NCBI RefSeq assembly: GCF_040779325.2
Contig: NZ_JBFONT020000001.1
Span: forward strand, 744,001-808,000
Direction: 5' to 3'
Length of the DNA: 64,000 nt
DNA from: Aestuariibius violaceus
GTDB lineage: Bacteria > Pseudomonadota > Alphaproteobacteria > Rhodobacterales > Rhodobacteraceae
Both the position numbers and the translations under genes were made by a program. Shown one piece after another: positions 1 through 8,541 of the stretch (positions are counted from its first letter, which is position 1; every line of letters begins with the position of its first letter). The notes beneath the pieces were generated by a model, which saw only the letters and a list, made by a program, of their open reading frames with translations, was not told the origin of the DNA and searched no databases.

Positions 1-9
1 TTGAAGACC

Positions 10-540
10 ATGCGATTAGCACCCCTCGGACTGGCTCTGGCACTTGCAGCAGGGCCACTTGCCGCACAGGACGACGCGAATGTTTCGGAAAACCGGGTCG
101 CGGCGAATACCGACTGGAGCGTTTACGAAGAAACCGACCCACGGGAATGCTGGGCCGTATCGGCGCCGAAAGAAAGCAAGATCATGAACCCTCAGGGCCA
201 GCTGACGCAGGGCCGCCGGGGTGACATCCTCCTGATGGTCTTCAACCGGCCGGGGGAAAGCGTGTCGCAGCAGGTCGCCTTCACCGGCGGTTACCCCTTC
301 GCGGGCGGCTCGACCGTTTCGCTCGAGATTGGCGGGAACAGCTTTGAGCTCTTCACCGATGGTGAATGGGCCTGGCCGCCGACCCCTGAGGAGGATGCCC
401 GCATCGTGGCAGAGCTCAAGCGCGGGGCATCCGCTGTTCTGACCGGCCGATCGGGCCGCGGCAACACGACGGTCGACGATTTCTCGCTTCTGGGCTTCAC
501 CGCCGCCGTGGACGACGCGACCGCCCGCTGCCAGGGGTGA
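10..540 (+). CDS. Invasion-associated locus B (IalB) family protein
   Basis: The protein is a small secreted one. A signal peptide covers about residues 1-20 (MRLAPLGLALALAAGPLAAQ), so it should be periplasmic. The rest matches the IalB-type domain common in alphaproteobacteria: an early DWSV segment, one Cys in ECWAV and one near the C-terminus (RCQG), which could form the family disulfide. The molecular role of this family outside Bartonella is not established. I chose the ATG at base 10. A TTG at base 1 is also in frame, and the true start could lie before the window. Its stop overlaps the next gene's GTG (GTGA), suggesting co-translation. Confidence 0.85.
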   Translation: MRLAPLGLALALAAGPLAAQDDANVSENRVAANTDWSVYEETDPRECWAVSAPKESKIMNPQGQLTQGRRGDILLMVFNRPGESVSQQVAFTGGYPFAGGSTVSLEIGGNSFELFTDGEWAWPPTPEEDARIVAELKRGASAVLTGRSGRGNTTVDDFSLLGFTAAVDDATARCQG

Positions 541-1604
541 GCGCGGTCGCCGACCCCGCCCCGACACCGGGAAAGATCGTCTATCCGTGGGAGGCCCCGC
601 CGGGGCCGGGCGAGGCCATCGAGGTGGCAGACGGCATCCTCTGGATGCGCCTGCCGCTGCCGATGGCGCTCGATCACGTCAACATCTTCGCGCTGGACGA
701 TGGCGACGGCTGGACGCTGATCGATACCGGGTTCGCCTCTGCCAAGATGCGGGAGATCTGGGCGGGCCTTCTGTCCGGCCCGCTGGGCGGACGGCCCGTT
801 ACCCGGCTGATCGTCACCCATCACCACCCCGATCATATCGGCCTTGCCGGCTGGTTTCAGGAGGCGGGGGCCGAGCTGTGGACGACGCGAACGGCCTGGA
901 TCTATGCCCGGATGCTGACGCTCGACGTGCAGGAGCGCCCGACGGAAGAGGCGATCACCTTCTATCGCCGCGCTGGGATGCCCGAGGCGCTGATCGCAGA
1001 GCGGGCGGAAGCACGCCCCTTCAACTTCGCCGATGCGGTGGCCCCGATGCCGCCGGGGTTCCGGCGTCTGCAGCAGGGCGACGCGTTACAGGCGGCAGGC
1101 CGCACCTGGCGGGTTGAGATCGGCCATGGCCACGCGCCGGACCATGCCGTCCTGGTCTCCGAAAGCGATCATCTGATCCTTGGAGGCGATCAGCTGCTGC
1201 CGTCGATCTCGCCCAATATCGGCGTCCACCCGACCGAACCCGAGGCCGATCCGCTGGCGGAATGGCTGGCTTCCTGCCACCGTTTCGCCGGGCTCGCGCG
1301 GGAGGATCATCTGGTTCTGCCGGGCCACAAGCTGCCCTTCACCGGCCTGCCCGCGCGCCTGCGGCAGCTGATCGACAACCACGAACACGCGCTCGACCGG
1401 CTGGCGCTCCTTCTGGAAACGCCCCACACGGCGGCGGAGTGCTTTCCGACTCTCTTCAAGCGCGACATCAAACCGGCGGAATACGGCCTCGCCCTGGCCG
1501 AGGCTGTTGCCCATCTGAACCACCTCCTCGCCACGGGCCGTGTCACGCGTGAACTGTCGGAGAGCGGCGCATGGCTTTGGCACGCCCGAACCTCACGACC
1601 GTAA
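537..1604 (+). CDS. MBL-fold metallo-hydrolase
   Basis: This is a 355-residue metallo-beta-lactamase-fold hydrolase. The metal-binding motif THHHPDH is at residues 94-100, and further ligand regions appear as LILGGDQLL and VLPGHKLPF. The last 70-80 residues look like the winged-helix tail seen in LACTB2-like MBL proteins. No signal peptide is visible, so it is probably cytoplasmic. The substrate cannot be told from sequence; a thioester or nucleic-acid phosphodiester is possible in this superfamily. The GTG start overlaps the stop of the IalB gene by four bases, so the two are likely translationally coupled. Confidence 0.9.
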   Translation: MSAVADPAPTPGKIVYPWEAPPGPGEAIEVADGILWMRLPLPMALDHVNIFALDDGDGWTLIDTGFASAKMREIWAGLLSGPLGGRPVTRLIVTHHHPDHIGLAGWFQEAGAELWTTRTAWIYARMLTLDVQERPTEEAITFYRRAGMPEALIAERAEARPFNFADAVAPMPPGFRRLQQGDALQAAGRTWRVEIGHGHAPDHAVLVSESDHLILGGDQLLPSISPNIGVHPTEPEADPLAEWLASCHRFAGLAREDHLVLPGHKLPFTGLPARLRQLIDNHEHALDRLALLLETPHTAAECFPTLFKRDIKPAEYGLALAEAVAHLNHLLATGRVTRELSESGAWLWHARTSRP

Positions 1605-1662
1605 ACCGCCGGATGAAAACGAAGAGCGCGGCCTTCGGGCCGAGCGATGAGTGCGCCCGGCG

Positions 1663-1845
1663 CTAGCCGTCCCGACGGTCGATCCGCAGGAATTCCCGCA
1701 CCCGCCGCATCCCGCGACCGCTGACCTTTCGGCGCAGCTCTTTCCATACCGGATGGGGCCGCGCCCGCCGCTCCTGTTTCAGGAAATGTACCGCCTGGGC
1801 CTCGGATTTCGGCGCAGGGGTCTGGTCAATGACGTGCTTCGACAT
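1663..1845 (-). CDS. Small basic hypothetical protein
   Basis: This 60-residue protein is rich in Arg and Lys (about a third basic, with RRKVSGRGMRRVREFLRIDRR near the end split over several basic patches). I recognise no family. A strong Shine-Dalgarno GGGAGGAA stands seven bases before the ATG, which is the main reason to call it real. It lies just downstream of the transporter gene on the same strand. A nucleic-acid or membrane-surface binding role would be a guess. Confidence 0.6.
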   Translation of the reverse strand: MSKHVIDQTPAPKSEAQAVHFLKQERRARPHPVWKELRRKVSGRGMRRVREFLRIDRRDG

Positions 1846-1891
1846 CTGACGTTCCTCCCGTGTCGCCCGGGCACTATAGCCGATTCGGCCG

Positions 1892-2830
1892 TCACATGTG
1901 GCCTTTTGCCTGCACCTTTCCTTCGGCTGTCCCGCGCAGACCCAACGCGCGCTCCCGCCAGACGATCACCACGCCGGCCACGATGATCAGAAGCGAGCCC
2001 AGGATCATCGGCAAAGTCGGCACTTCCAGGAACACGAAGTACCCGATCAGCAGCGCCCACAGCATGGAAACGTAAGTAAACGGCGCCAGAACGCCCGCAT
2101 CGGCGAACCGGTAGCTCGACGTCAGCAGGATCTGCCCGCAGCCACCGATCAGGCCTGCACCGATCAGGAACAGCCACTCCCACCCCATCGGCAGCACCCA
2201 GCCGAAAGGCAATGTCAGCAACGACAGCCCCGCCGCCGTCAGCGAGAAATAGAAGACGATCGCCGCCGTCTTCTCCTTCCCCGCCATCGCCTTGACGAAG
2301 GTCTGCGCCAGCGCGGCCATCCCGGCAGAGGCGAGCGTGACGCACACCCCGAACAACTCCGCCCCCGTGCCGCCTGCGCTGAACCGCGGCGCCGTCATGA
2401 TGACGACGCCCGCCAGCCCCAGCAGCACCGCGAACAGGCGCACCTTCCGGAACCGCTCTCCCAGAAAGATCGCGGCGAAGATCAACAGCAGAACAGGTGT
2501 CACGAAGCGCAACGCCGTGACCTCCGGCAAGGGCAGGTATTTCAACCCGGCAAAGCCCAGCCCCATCGCGCAAGTCCCGGCGATTCCGCGCACCGCATGG
2601 GGCCGCCAATCGGCCGTCCTGATCCCGTCCTTCAGGTCCCCCTGCATCCAGAGCCAGACGAAGATCACCGGCATCGCAAAGACCGACCGGAAGAACACCG
2701 CCTCGCCGGGCGGAATCCGTTCCGCCGCCTTGATGAAGGCCGACATCACGGTGAACACCGTCACCGCCGCGATCATCAGAAAAACGCCGCGGTAAAGCGA
2801 TGGGGTGGCGGGCTGGACGGTGCTGGTCAT
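1892..2830 (-). CDS. EamA/DMT family transporter
   Basis: This is a 312-residue inner-membrane protein with about ten hydrophobic helices arranged as two EamA repeats. The first repeat contains the typical PPGEAVFFRSVFAMP and LPLPEVTALRFVTPVLL segments, which match the drug/metabolite transporter superfamily (RhaT/YdcZ-like exporters). The substrate is unknown; members export amino acids, metabolites or drugs. The start MTSTVQPATP gives a short cytoplasmic tail before helix 1. It is transcribed towards the small basic protein gene. Confidence 0.92.
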   Translation of the reverse strand: MTSTVQPATPSLYRGVFLMIAAVTVFTVMSAFIKAAERIPPGEAVFFRSVFAMPVIFVWLWMQGDLKDGIRTADWRPHAVRGIAGTCAMGLGFAGLKYLPLPEVTALRFVTPVLLLIFAAIFLGERFRKVRLFAVLLGLAGVVIMTAPRFSAGGTGAELFGVCVTLASAGMAALAQTFVKAMAGKEKTAAIVFYFSLTAAGLSLLTLPFGWVLPMGWEWLFLIGAGLIGGCGQILLTSSYRFADAGVLAPFTYVSMLWALLIGYFVFLEVPTLPMILGSLLIIVAGVVIVWRERALGLRGTAEGKVQAKGHM

Positions 2831-2905
2831 GTTCCTTCGCTACGCGACCCCGCGGCGCTGTTCCAGTGCCTGGATGACCAAAGGGTAATCGTCCTGTCGA
2901 AAGCC

Positions 2906-3148
2906 CTATTGCGGAATGTCGGGGGAGCGGGGCGGCAACTGAACCTGACCTTCGGGGGCCACTCGGCTGACCCCGTCCAGGGCGCGCAGGCGTTCTATCC
3001 GGGCCTCATCGCACGACCCGAAGATGGCGCCGATCCGGGAAATCACCTGCTCCACCTTCAGCCCCTCTGCGGCCGCGCGGGCGGTGACGTCCTCAAGATC
3101 GGCACCGCCCTTGATATCCGCGAACACTTTCACATCGATACGGGGCAT
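2906..3148 (-). CDS. Small protein paired with S8 protease, propeptide/I9-like
   Basis: This 80-residue protein lies 37 bases downstream of the subtilisin-like gene on the same strand. Its first half (MPRIDVKVFADIKGGADLED) and its end (LRALDGVSRVAPEGQVQLP) resemble the beta-alpha-beta-beta fold of subtilisin propeptides (inhibitor I9), where a short helix is followed by a strand ending near the active site. That suggests a free-standing inhibitor or folding helper for the protease; this is inference. There is no signal peptide. The start has an AAGGAAGGATG-type ribosome site just upstream. Confidence 0.7.
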   Translation of the reverse strand: MPRIDVKVFADIKGGADLEDVTARAAAEGLKVEQVISRIGAIFGSCDEARIERLRALDGVSRVAPEGQVQLPPRSPDIPQ

Positions 3149-3185
3149 CGCATCCTTCCTTCCAACAGCAACGTAGGTACGCGGC

Positions 3186-4394
3186 CTAGACCATACCAGA
3201 TCCCGCCTGCCCCGGGGCCTGCACCAGACCGGCGCCTACATCCTGCGGGGATCCGTCAAGGCTCCGGGCGGTGCTCACCAATCTGTCCCACAGGGCCTGA
3301 CCGCGCAGCCTGGTATCATCCCCCGCCATGAGGGCCGCGATCCCTGCCACATGCGGGCAGGCCATGCTGGTGCCCGAATAGGTGGCGTAAAGCTCCGGTT
3401 CGGGGGCGGCAGAAAGGACGCCGACACCGGGGCCCGCGATATTCACCTCGCCCCCGTCAGGATTTATCCCGCCGCTGGAAAACTCCGCCACATTCAGCGT
3501 CTGGTCGACAGCGGCAACCGCCATGATCGACGGGCAGTTCGCCGGGCTACCGACCGGCGCGACATAGCCGGTGGTCCGTGTGCTTTCATTGCCGGCGGCG
3601 GCCACGATCAGCGATCCCTCTTCCAGCGCCTGCCGGGCCAGATCCTCGTATTCCGGGGCGTAGGTCTCGCCTTCCTGCACGGCAGCGCCCAGCGACATCG
3701 AGATGACCTCGCAGCCCTGGTCGATGGCCCAGGCCATGCCGGTCAGGATGTCGCGTTCGCGGCCGGACCCGCGATTGTTCAGCACCTTTCCGACATAGAT
3801 GTCGGCACCCGTCGCCACGCCGTACCGCATCCCGTCCTCAGACACGACGCTGCCCGCCGCCGTGCCGGCACAATGGGTCCCATGTCCCTGCCCGTCCTGT
3901 ACGTCCTCGCCCGACACGAAGCTCTCCGCCACGATGGTGCGCCCGGCAAAGTCGGGATGGTTCAGATCGAGCCCGGTATCGAGGATGGCCACCTTGATGC
4001 CCGCGCCCGTCAGCGGGCTGGTCCAGGCGCCCACGGCATCGATGCCCCACGTCCTGTCGTCATCGTCGTCGAAGCTCTCCAGCGCACGATAGTAGTATTC
4101 CGGCCGGACCGACAGAACGTGGTCGTCCTCTCTCAGGCGGGCGCGCAGGGTTTCGGCCTCGTCCGTTTCAAAGCGCTCGCTCAGAAAGCCGATGCGGGTC
4201 TTCTCCAGCAGCATCCCGGCAAGGTCGCGGGTTTCCGAAGGCAGGGCGCCGGTCGCGGCGAAGGATCGGATTTCGGAACCGGCCAGATTGGCCAGAACCC
4301 GTTCGCGCGTGGCCTGATCCAGACCGGGTTTGAAAAAAACGACGCTGCCGCCGGTCGGACGGGGGCGCAGCAGACGAACCGATGTTCGGGACAT
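3186..4394 (-). CDS. S8 family subtilisin-like serine peptidase
   Basis: This 402-residue protease has the complete subtilase triad: Asp139 in VAILDTGLD, His171 in GHGTHCAG, and Ser343 in SGTSMACPHVAG. The oxyanion Asn269 is in AAAGNE. Residues 1-105 look like a propeptide-type domain ending DDHVLSVRPEYYY. I see no signal peptide, so the enzyme may act inside the cell or leave by another route. A run of seven Asp-rich residues (SFDDDDDR) precedes the catalytic domain and may bind calcium. The small propeptide-like gene follows directly downstream, suggesting an enzyme-modulator pair. Confidence 0.95.
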   Translation of the reverse strand: MSRTSVRLLRPRPTGGSVVFFKPGLDQATRERVLANLAGSEIRSFAATGALPSETRDLAGMLLEKTRIGFLSERFETDEAETLRARLREDDHVLSVRPEYYYRALESFDDDDDRTWGIDAVGAWTSPLTGAGIKVAILDTGLDLNHPDFAGRTIVAESFVSGEDVQDGQGHGTHCAGTAAGSVVSEDGMRYGVATGADIYVGKVLNNRGSGRERDILTGMAWAIDQGCEVISMSLGAAVQEGETYAPEYEDLARQALEEGSLIVAAAGNESTRTTGYVAPVGSPANCPSIMAVAAVDQTLNVAEFSSGGINPDGGEVNIAGPGVGVLSAAPEPELYATYSGTSMACPHVAGIAALMAGDDTRLRGQALWDRLVSTARSLDGSPQDVGAGLVQAPGQAGSGMV

Positions 4395-4631
4395 GGACGT
4401 ATCTCCTTTTTGATCGTCCGGCAGAGCTGGGACCGTCTGCGCCCCGGCACAACCGGTCGATCATCCATCTTCGGCGCTTGCGCTTCCTCCGGCCGATTGC
4501 ACCATGCCGCCTGCGAAGATTGCCGCCGACAGGCTGGAAGAGAACGACGGAACGGACCGGATCCGTCGTGAGCCACGTGACCCCTCAAGCCCTGTGCTGA
4601 AACAAGGTCCGGGACCGGTCATGCCCTTTCG

Positions 4632-5630
4632 CTACGCGACGGCGCGCTGGTCCTCCAGCACCGCGATGACCTTGCGATAATCGGCATCCACATGAACGGG
4701 AATGCCCAGCGCCTCGATCTTGCGCACGAAATCCATGTCCTTGGCATCCGCGCCCCTGCCCGGCGCCCGCAGGATCACGCGCCGCACCCGGCCCTCATGC
4801 CGCTCCGCCGCCGCAAGATAGACCTCCGCGTCGTGCTGCCCGGTATCGCCGACCAGCACGAAACCCAGTCCCGGATTGGCCCCCATGATCCGGTCGATCG
4901 CCGCACCCTTGTGATCCCCATGCGTGCCGGTCACGAACTGCGTTTCGCTGATCCCCAGATCGCGCAGAAACTTCGGCCCGCGTAGCAGCTCGTTCCGAGC
5001 GAAGACCTCTTCCAGAAACCCATGCAGGTTCCAGGGCGAGGAGCTGACATAGAAAACCGGGTTCACCCCGTCCTGCAGGCGCTCCATCAGGTCTACCGCA
5101 TCGGGAAAGACGTGCCGCGTCAGCGCATTGCCCGTCATCGACGTCCAGAGATTCCGCCAGATCGAATAGGCGCCCGTCTTCATCATCGTATCGTCGATAT
5201 CCGAGATCACGCCGTAATCCGCCGCCGGGTTGCTGACCAGAACGGGCAGCTCCGCCGCGACAGGGGCGTCGACCGTCACCGTGACCCATCCCTGCGCGCC
5301 CTCGGGCCGGGGCAGGCGCAGCGTAAAATACCCTTCCTCATCCGTCCGCGTCGACATGCCCTCGGCGCGGACCTCCACATCCGCCACCTCGTCGGTCAGG
5401 AAGAGAGAGATCATCTGCGCAAGGTTCCGGTACCAGCGCTGCCCCTCCTGCGGATCGCGGTCCCGGTCGGAGGCCAGCACCCGCCCCCGCGCCACCAGCG
5501 CCTCGGGTTCGCTGTACCCGATATAGGCGTCGATCGTCCCGGCTTTGCGGGGCCGCCGCCGACCCAGCCTGTCAAACAGCCGCTCGACCCGCGCCGCGGC
5601 AGGCGCGAGCCGTGTCTTCAGGGCTGCCAT
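4632..5630 (-). CDS. App1-type phosphatase (DUF2183) protein
   Basis: The 332-residue protein carries the phosphatase motif DIDDT at residues 144-148 (DYGVISDIDDTMMKTGA), typical of the App1/DUF2183 catalytic domain. Conserved FYVSSSPWNLHGFLEEV and LVGDTGQHDAEVY blocks follow. In yeast, App1 is a phosphatidate phosphatase; the bacterial substrate is not established. The N-terminal 130 residues form a beta-rich region of unknown function. The ATG lies one base after the stop of the upstream sugar dehydrogenase gene (stop 5632), so the two form an operon. Confidence 0.9.
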   Translation of the reverse strand: MAALKTRLAPAAARVERLFDRLGRRRPRKAGTIDAYIGYSEPEALVARGRVLASDRDRDPQEGQRWYRNLAQMISLFLTDEVADVEVRAEGMSTRTDEEGYFTLRLPRPEGAQGWVTVTVDAPVAAELPVLVSNPAADYGVISDIDDTMMKTGAYSIWRNLWTSMTGNALTRHVFPDAVDLMERLQDGVNPVFYVSSSPWNLHGFLEEVFARNELLRGPKFLRDLGISETQFVTGTHGDHKGAAIDRIMGANPGLGFVLVGDTGQHDAEVYLAAAERHEGRVRRVILRAPGRGADAKDMDFVRKIEALGIPVHVDADYRKVIAVLEDQRAVA

Positions 5631-5631
5631 T

Positions 5632-6843
5632 TCAGGACGGCCCGGCCGGCGCCAGCACGATCACTTCGCCATTCGGCTCGTCCGTCAGCAGAAGCACGCG
5701 CCCGTCCGAGGTCTGCTCCACATCGCGCACCCGGCCGATATCGCGCACCAGCCGCTCCTCGCCCACGACGCGGTCGCCGTCCATCTCAAGCCGCACCAGC
5801 CCGCCGGGATAAAGCGATCCGGCCAGAACATCGCCCTGCCATTCCGGGAAGGCATCGCCGTCGTAGAAGATGAACCCGCCCGGCGCGATCACCGGATCCC
5901 AGTAGTAGACCGGCTGCTCCATCCCCTCGGCCTGGGTCTGCGATGCGCCGATGGCCGCGCCGGAATACTCCTCGCCATAGGTGATGACGGGCCAGCCGTA
6001 GTTCCGCCCCGGCTCCGGCTGGTTCAACTCGTCCCCGCCGCGCGGCCCGTGCTCCAGCGTCCAAAGCGCGCCGGTCCGGGGATGGATATCAGCCCCCTGC
6101 GGATTGCGCAGGCCATAGGCCCAGATCGTATCGATCGCGCCATCCTGGCCCACGAACGGGTTGTCGTCAGGCACCGACCCGTCCGGCCGCACCCGGATCA
6201 CCTTTCCATACGTCGTATTGAGATCCTGCGCCTGCGTCCGCTCCTCCCGCGCCGAATGCTCGCCTGTCGTGATGAAGGCGAAGCCATCGCCGTCGAAGAC
6301 GATCCGGCTGCCGTAATGCATCGGCGTAGGCGAGGGCGGCTCCTGCACGAAGATATCCTCAACCCCGCTCAGGCTCGTCCCATCCTCGCTCAGCACCCCG
6401 CGGGCCGCCGCCGTCACGCTCATGCCTCCGCCCAGCGGCTTGGCGTAGGTCCAGTAGACCATCCGGTCGCTTGCGAAATCCGGACTGATATTCACATCAA
6501 GCAACCCGCCCTGCCCGCGGTTCAGCACCTCCGGCACCCCTGCAATCGGCTCCGACAGGCTGCCATCCGCGGCGATCATCCGCATCCGCCCCGGCCGCTC
6601 CGTCACCAGAAAGCTGCCATCCGGCAGTTCCGCGATCCCCCAGGGATGCTCCAGCGGCCCGGCCAGCACGCTCTGCTCGAACTCTTCCCCGGAGCTCATC
6701 GCCGGCGCCCGCGTCTGGTTCTCGAACGCCGGCTCGAATTCCGGCACGTTCGGATCGCCCTGGGTGACGGGATCACCAGAGGTCTGCGTCAGCGCGCAGG
6801 AGGGGATCAGAATGACGGCAAGGATGGAGGTAAGGCGCAGCAT
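5632..6843 (-). CDS. PQQ-dependent sugar dehydrogenase family protein
   Basis: The 403-residue protein begins with a hydrophobic export signal ending in a possible lipobox (ILIPSCAL), so it is probably a periplasmic lipoprotein. The body matches the soluble aldose/glucose dehydrogenase beta-propeller (YliI/GDH-B type): segments include LPDGSFLVTERPGRM, GQGGLLDVNISPDF, YGLRNPQG and EHGPRGGDELN. These enzymes oxidise aldoses with PQQ. I chose the start at 6843 because AAGGAAG lies just before it and the signal peptide begins there; an upstream in-frame ATG at 6918 would add 25 Gly-rich residues that overlap the neighbouring stop. Confidence 0.92.
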   Translation of the reverse strand: MLRLTSILAVILIPSCALTQTSGDPVTQGDPNVPEFEPAFENQTRAPAMSSGEEFEQSVLAGPLEHPWGIAELPDGSFLVTERPGRMRMIAADGSLSEPIAGVPEVLNRGQGGLLDVNISPDFASDRMVYWTYAKPLGGGMSVTAAARGVLSEDGTSLSGVEDIFVQEPPSPTPMHYGSRIVFDGDGFAFITTGEHSAREERTQAQDLNTTYGKVIRVRPDGSVPDDNPFVGQDGAIDTIWAYGLRNPQGADIHPRTGALWTLEHGPRGGDELNQPEPGRNYGWPVITYGEEYSGAAIGASQTQAEGMEQPVYYWDPVIAPGGFIFYDGDAFPEWQGDVLAGSLYPGGLVRLEMDGDRVVGEERLVRDIGRVRDVEQTSDGRVLLLTDEPNGEVIVLAPAGPS

Positions 6844-6914
6844 GGCAGCTTCCTTCGGACCAGAGGGGTTGAAAAGCGAACCCCCACCTCTGCCCCAGGT
6901 TCCGCCGCCAAGCC

Positions 6915-8498
6915 TCACATCTGCGACAGCGCCTCTGCTTTCTGCCGCGCTTCTCCCGCCTCGGCATCGCGGCCAAGTTTGCTCAAACAGCCTACCAGAG
7001 CCACATGTGGTTTTGGATCATTCGGATCGAGGCTTATCGCGGCCTGAATTATACCCAGTGCCTCTTCGTCTTCTCCCGCTCGCATCTTCAGATTTGCAAG
7101 AAACAACCTGAAACCAGCATTCTTGGGATTAAGTTTCACGGCCAACTCGGCTTGTTCGACGGCCTCGTCAACGCGCTGGACACGAAGCATTGCGCTTGCC
7201 AGAGATCGCCTCACGGCGGCGGCTCTGGGATTATGAGTTGCCGCAGTCTCCAATGCTTCGACTGCTTTGAACTCATCGCCACTTCTTGAAAGAGAAGATG
7301 CGTAATTGATCCAGAACCCAAGATCGTCTGGAAACCGTTCAACCGCCCTTTCCAAAAGGCTCGCGGCTTCAGCCCACTTCTCGTCCTCTTTCAAGACCCG
7401 TCCACCCAGGGCGAAGAATTTTCGAGACGTTCCCTCTCCGTTCAACAGACGCTCCACGTAGGGCCGCGCTTCATCTAGCCGGTCTGCGCGCACCAGCATG
7501 TCGGCGAAATTCGTCAATCCACCCTCGATCTGGCTATCCGCAAGAACCTCCCGCATCGCGTCGAACGTCTCGATCACCCGCGGGTGATCCGACTCGAACC
7601 GGAAATTCGACGGATAGGTATTATCCCCCTTCTCCACTCGCCATCCTTCCGATGTACGAAACAGGCCGAGGATCCCCTCGGCCTCGGCAGCGCTCTCGGC
7701 CTCGGGGAAGAAGACTGCCTTCTCGCGATGATCGACATCAACGAACCAGGTCCTGAAGATCTCGGGCGCGGGGCTTTCATCGGCTGATGTCGCGCAAACG
7801 ATGCCATCGGCAGGCGCCGTGCCGACTGCACCCCGAACAGCCTCTCCCAGTTCGGCGGCCGGTGCGTGAACCGTCTGAACCTCCCCGTGGCCCGGGATCA
7901 GCGGCGGGGCAGAGGTCTTGTACAGCACCACGATGTTATGAAACCGGGCCATGCCTGCGAGATCCGGCAGGTCGAAGGTCTGGAACAGCTCGGCAAAGTA
8001 TCCCACGCTGTTTGGCTCATCCAGTTCCAGCGATCCGCCAAAGCGCGGAAAGAACGCCGTCTGCAAGTCCTCGACAATATAGATCCCGTCAGGCTTCAGA
8101 TCGGGCCAGAGGATCTTGAAGCTCTCGATGACATGCTCGTTCCGGTGGCTGCCATCGTCGAGAATGATATCGAACGGCCCGTGTTCCCGCACCGTCTCCG
8201 ACAGGAAATCCGCATCGACCTGACTGCCCTGCAGCACGGTCACGCGCTCTCCCAGATCAAGCGTCTTTTTCTGGATGTCGATGCCGACGATCTCTCCCTT
8301 GGGAAAGAAATCCCGCCAGGACATCAGCGATTCTCCGCCGCGATCCGCATCCCCGTATCCCCCGACACCGATCTCGAGAAACTTCAGCGGCGCCTCCCGC
8401 CGCTCGTTCAGCAACCGGAAGTAAACCGGCGTGTAGTCGTGGTATCCGAACTTGTCCGTTCCGTACTGGATCGCCAGCCGCGTCAGTGGATCCGTCAT
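6915..8498 (-). CDS. Class I SAM methyltransferase with C-terminal TPR repeats
   Basis: The 527-residue protein has an N-terminal methyltransferase domain: GTDKFGYHDYTPVYFRLL, then motif I FLEIGVGGYGDADRGG and an Asp-rich DIILDDGSHRNEH. This is like the sugar O-methyltransferases of the MycE/TylF type. From about residue 310 to the end run tetratricopeptide-like repeats (for example AVERFPDDLGFWINYASSLS and AVKLNPKNAGFRLFLANL). Such fusions often modify surface glycans or natural products, but the substrate is unknown. I set the start at MTDPLTRL; upstream residues in frame are the shadow of queG. Confidence 0.88.
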   Translation of the reverse strand: MTDPLTRLAIQYGTDKFGYHDYTPVYFRLLNERREAPLKFLEIGVGGYGDADRGGESLMSWRDFFPKGEIVGIDIQKKTLDLGERVTVLQGSQVDADFLSETVREHGPFDIILDDGSHRNEHVIESFKILWPDLKPDGIYIVEDLQTAFFPRFGGSLELDEPNSVGYFAELFQTFDLPDLAGMARFHNIVVLYKTSAPPLIPGHGEVQTVHAPAAELGEAVRGAVGTAPADGIVCATSADESPAPEIFRTWFVDVDHREKAVFFPEAESAAEAEGILGLFRTSEGWRVEKGDNTYPSNFRFESDHPRVIETFDAMREVLADSQIEGGLTNFADMLVRADRLDEARPYVERLLNGEGTSRKFFALGGRVLKEDEKWAEAASLLERAVERFPDDLGFWINYASSLSRSGDEFKAVEALETAATHNPRAAAVRRSLASAMLRVQRVDEAVEQAELAVKLNPKNAGFRLFLANLKMRAGEDEEALGIIQAAISLDPNDPKPHVALVGCLSKLGRDAEAGEARQKAEALSQM

Positions 8499-8541
8499 GG
8501 GACACTCCGCATCTTGTTGAGGGAAAGGCCTTTTTGGCGGC

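Noticed and set aside
1629..1642. A terminator between the MBL gene and the small basic gene
   Set aside because: The stem (CGGCC with GGCCG, TTCG loop) is only five pairs with no T run.
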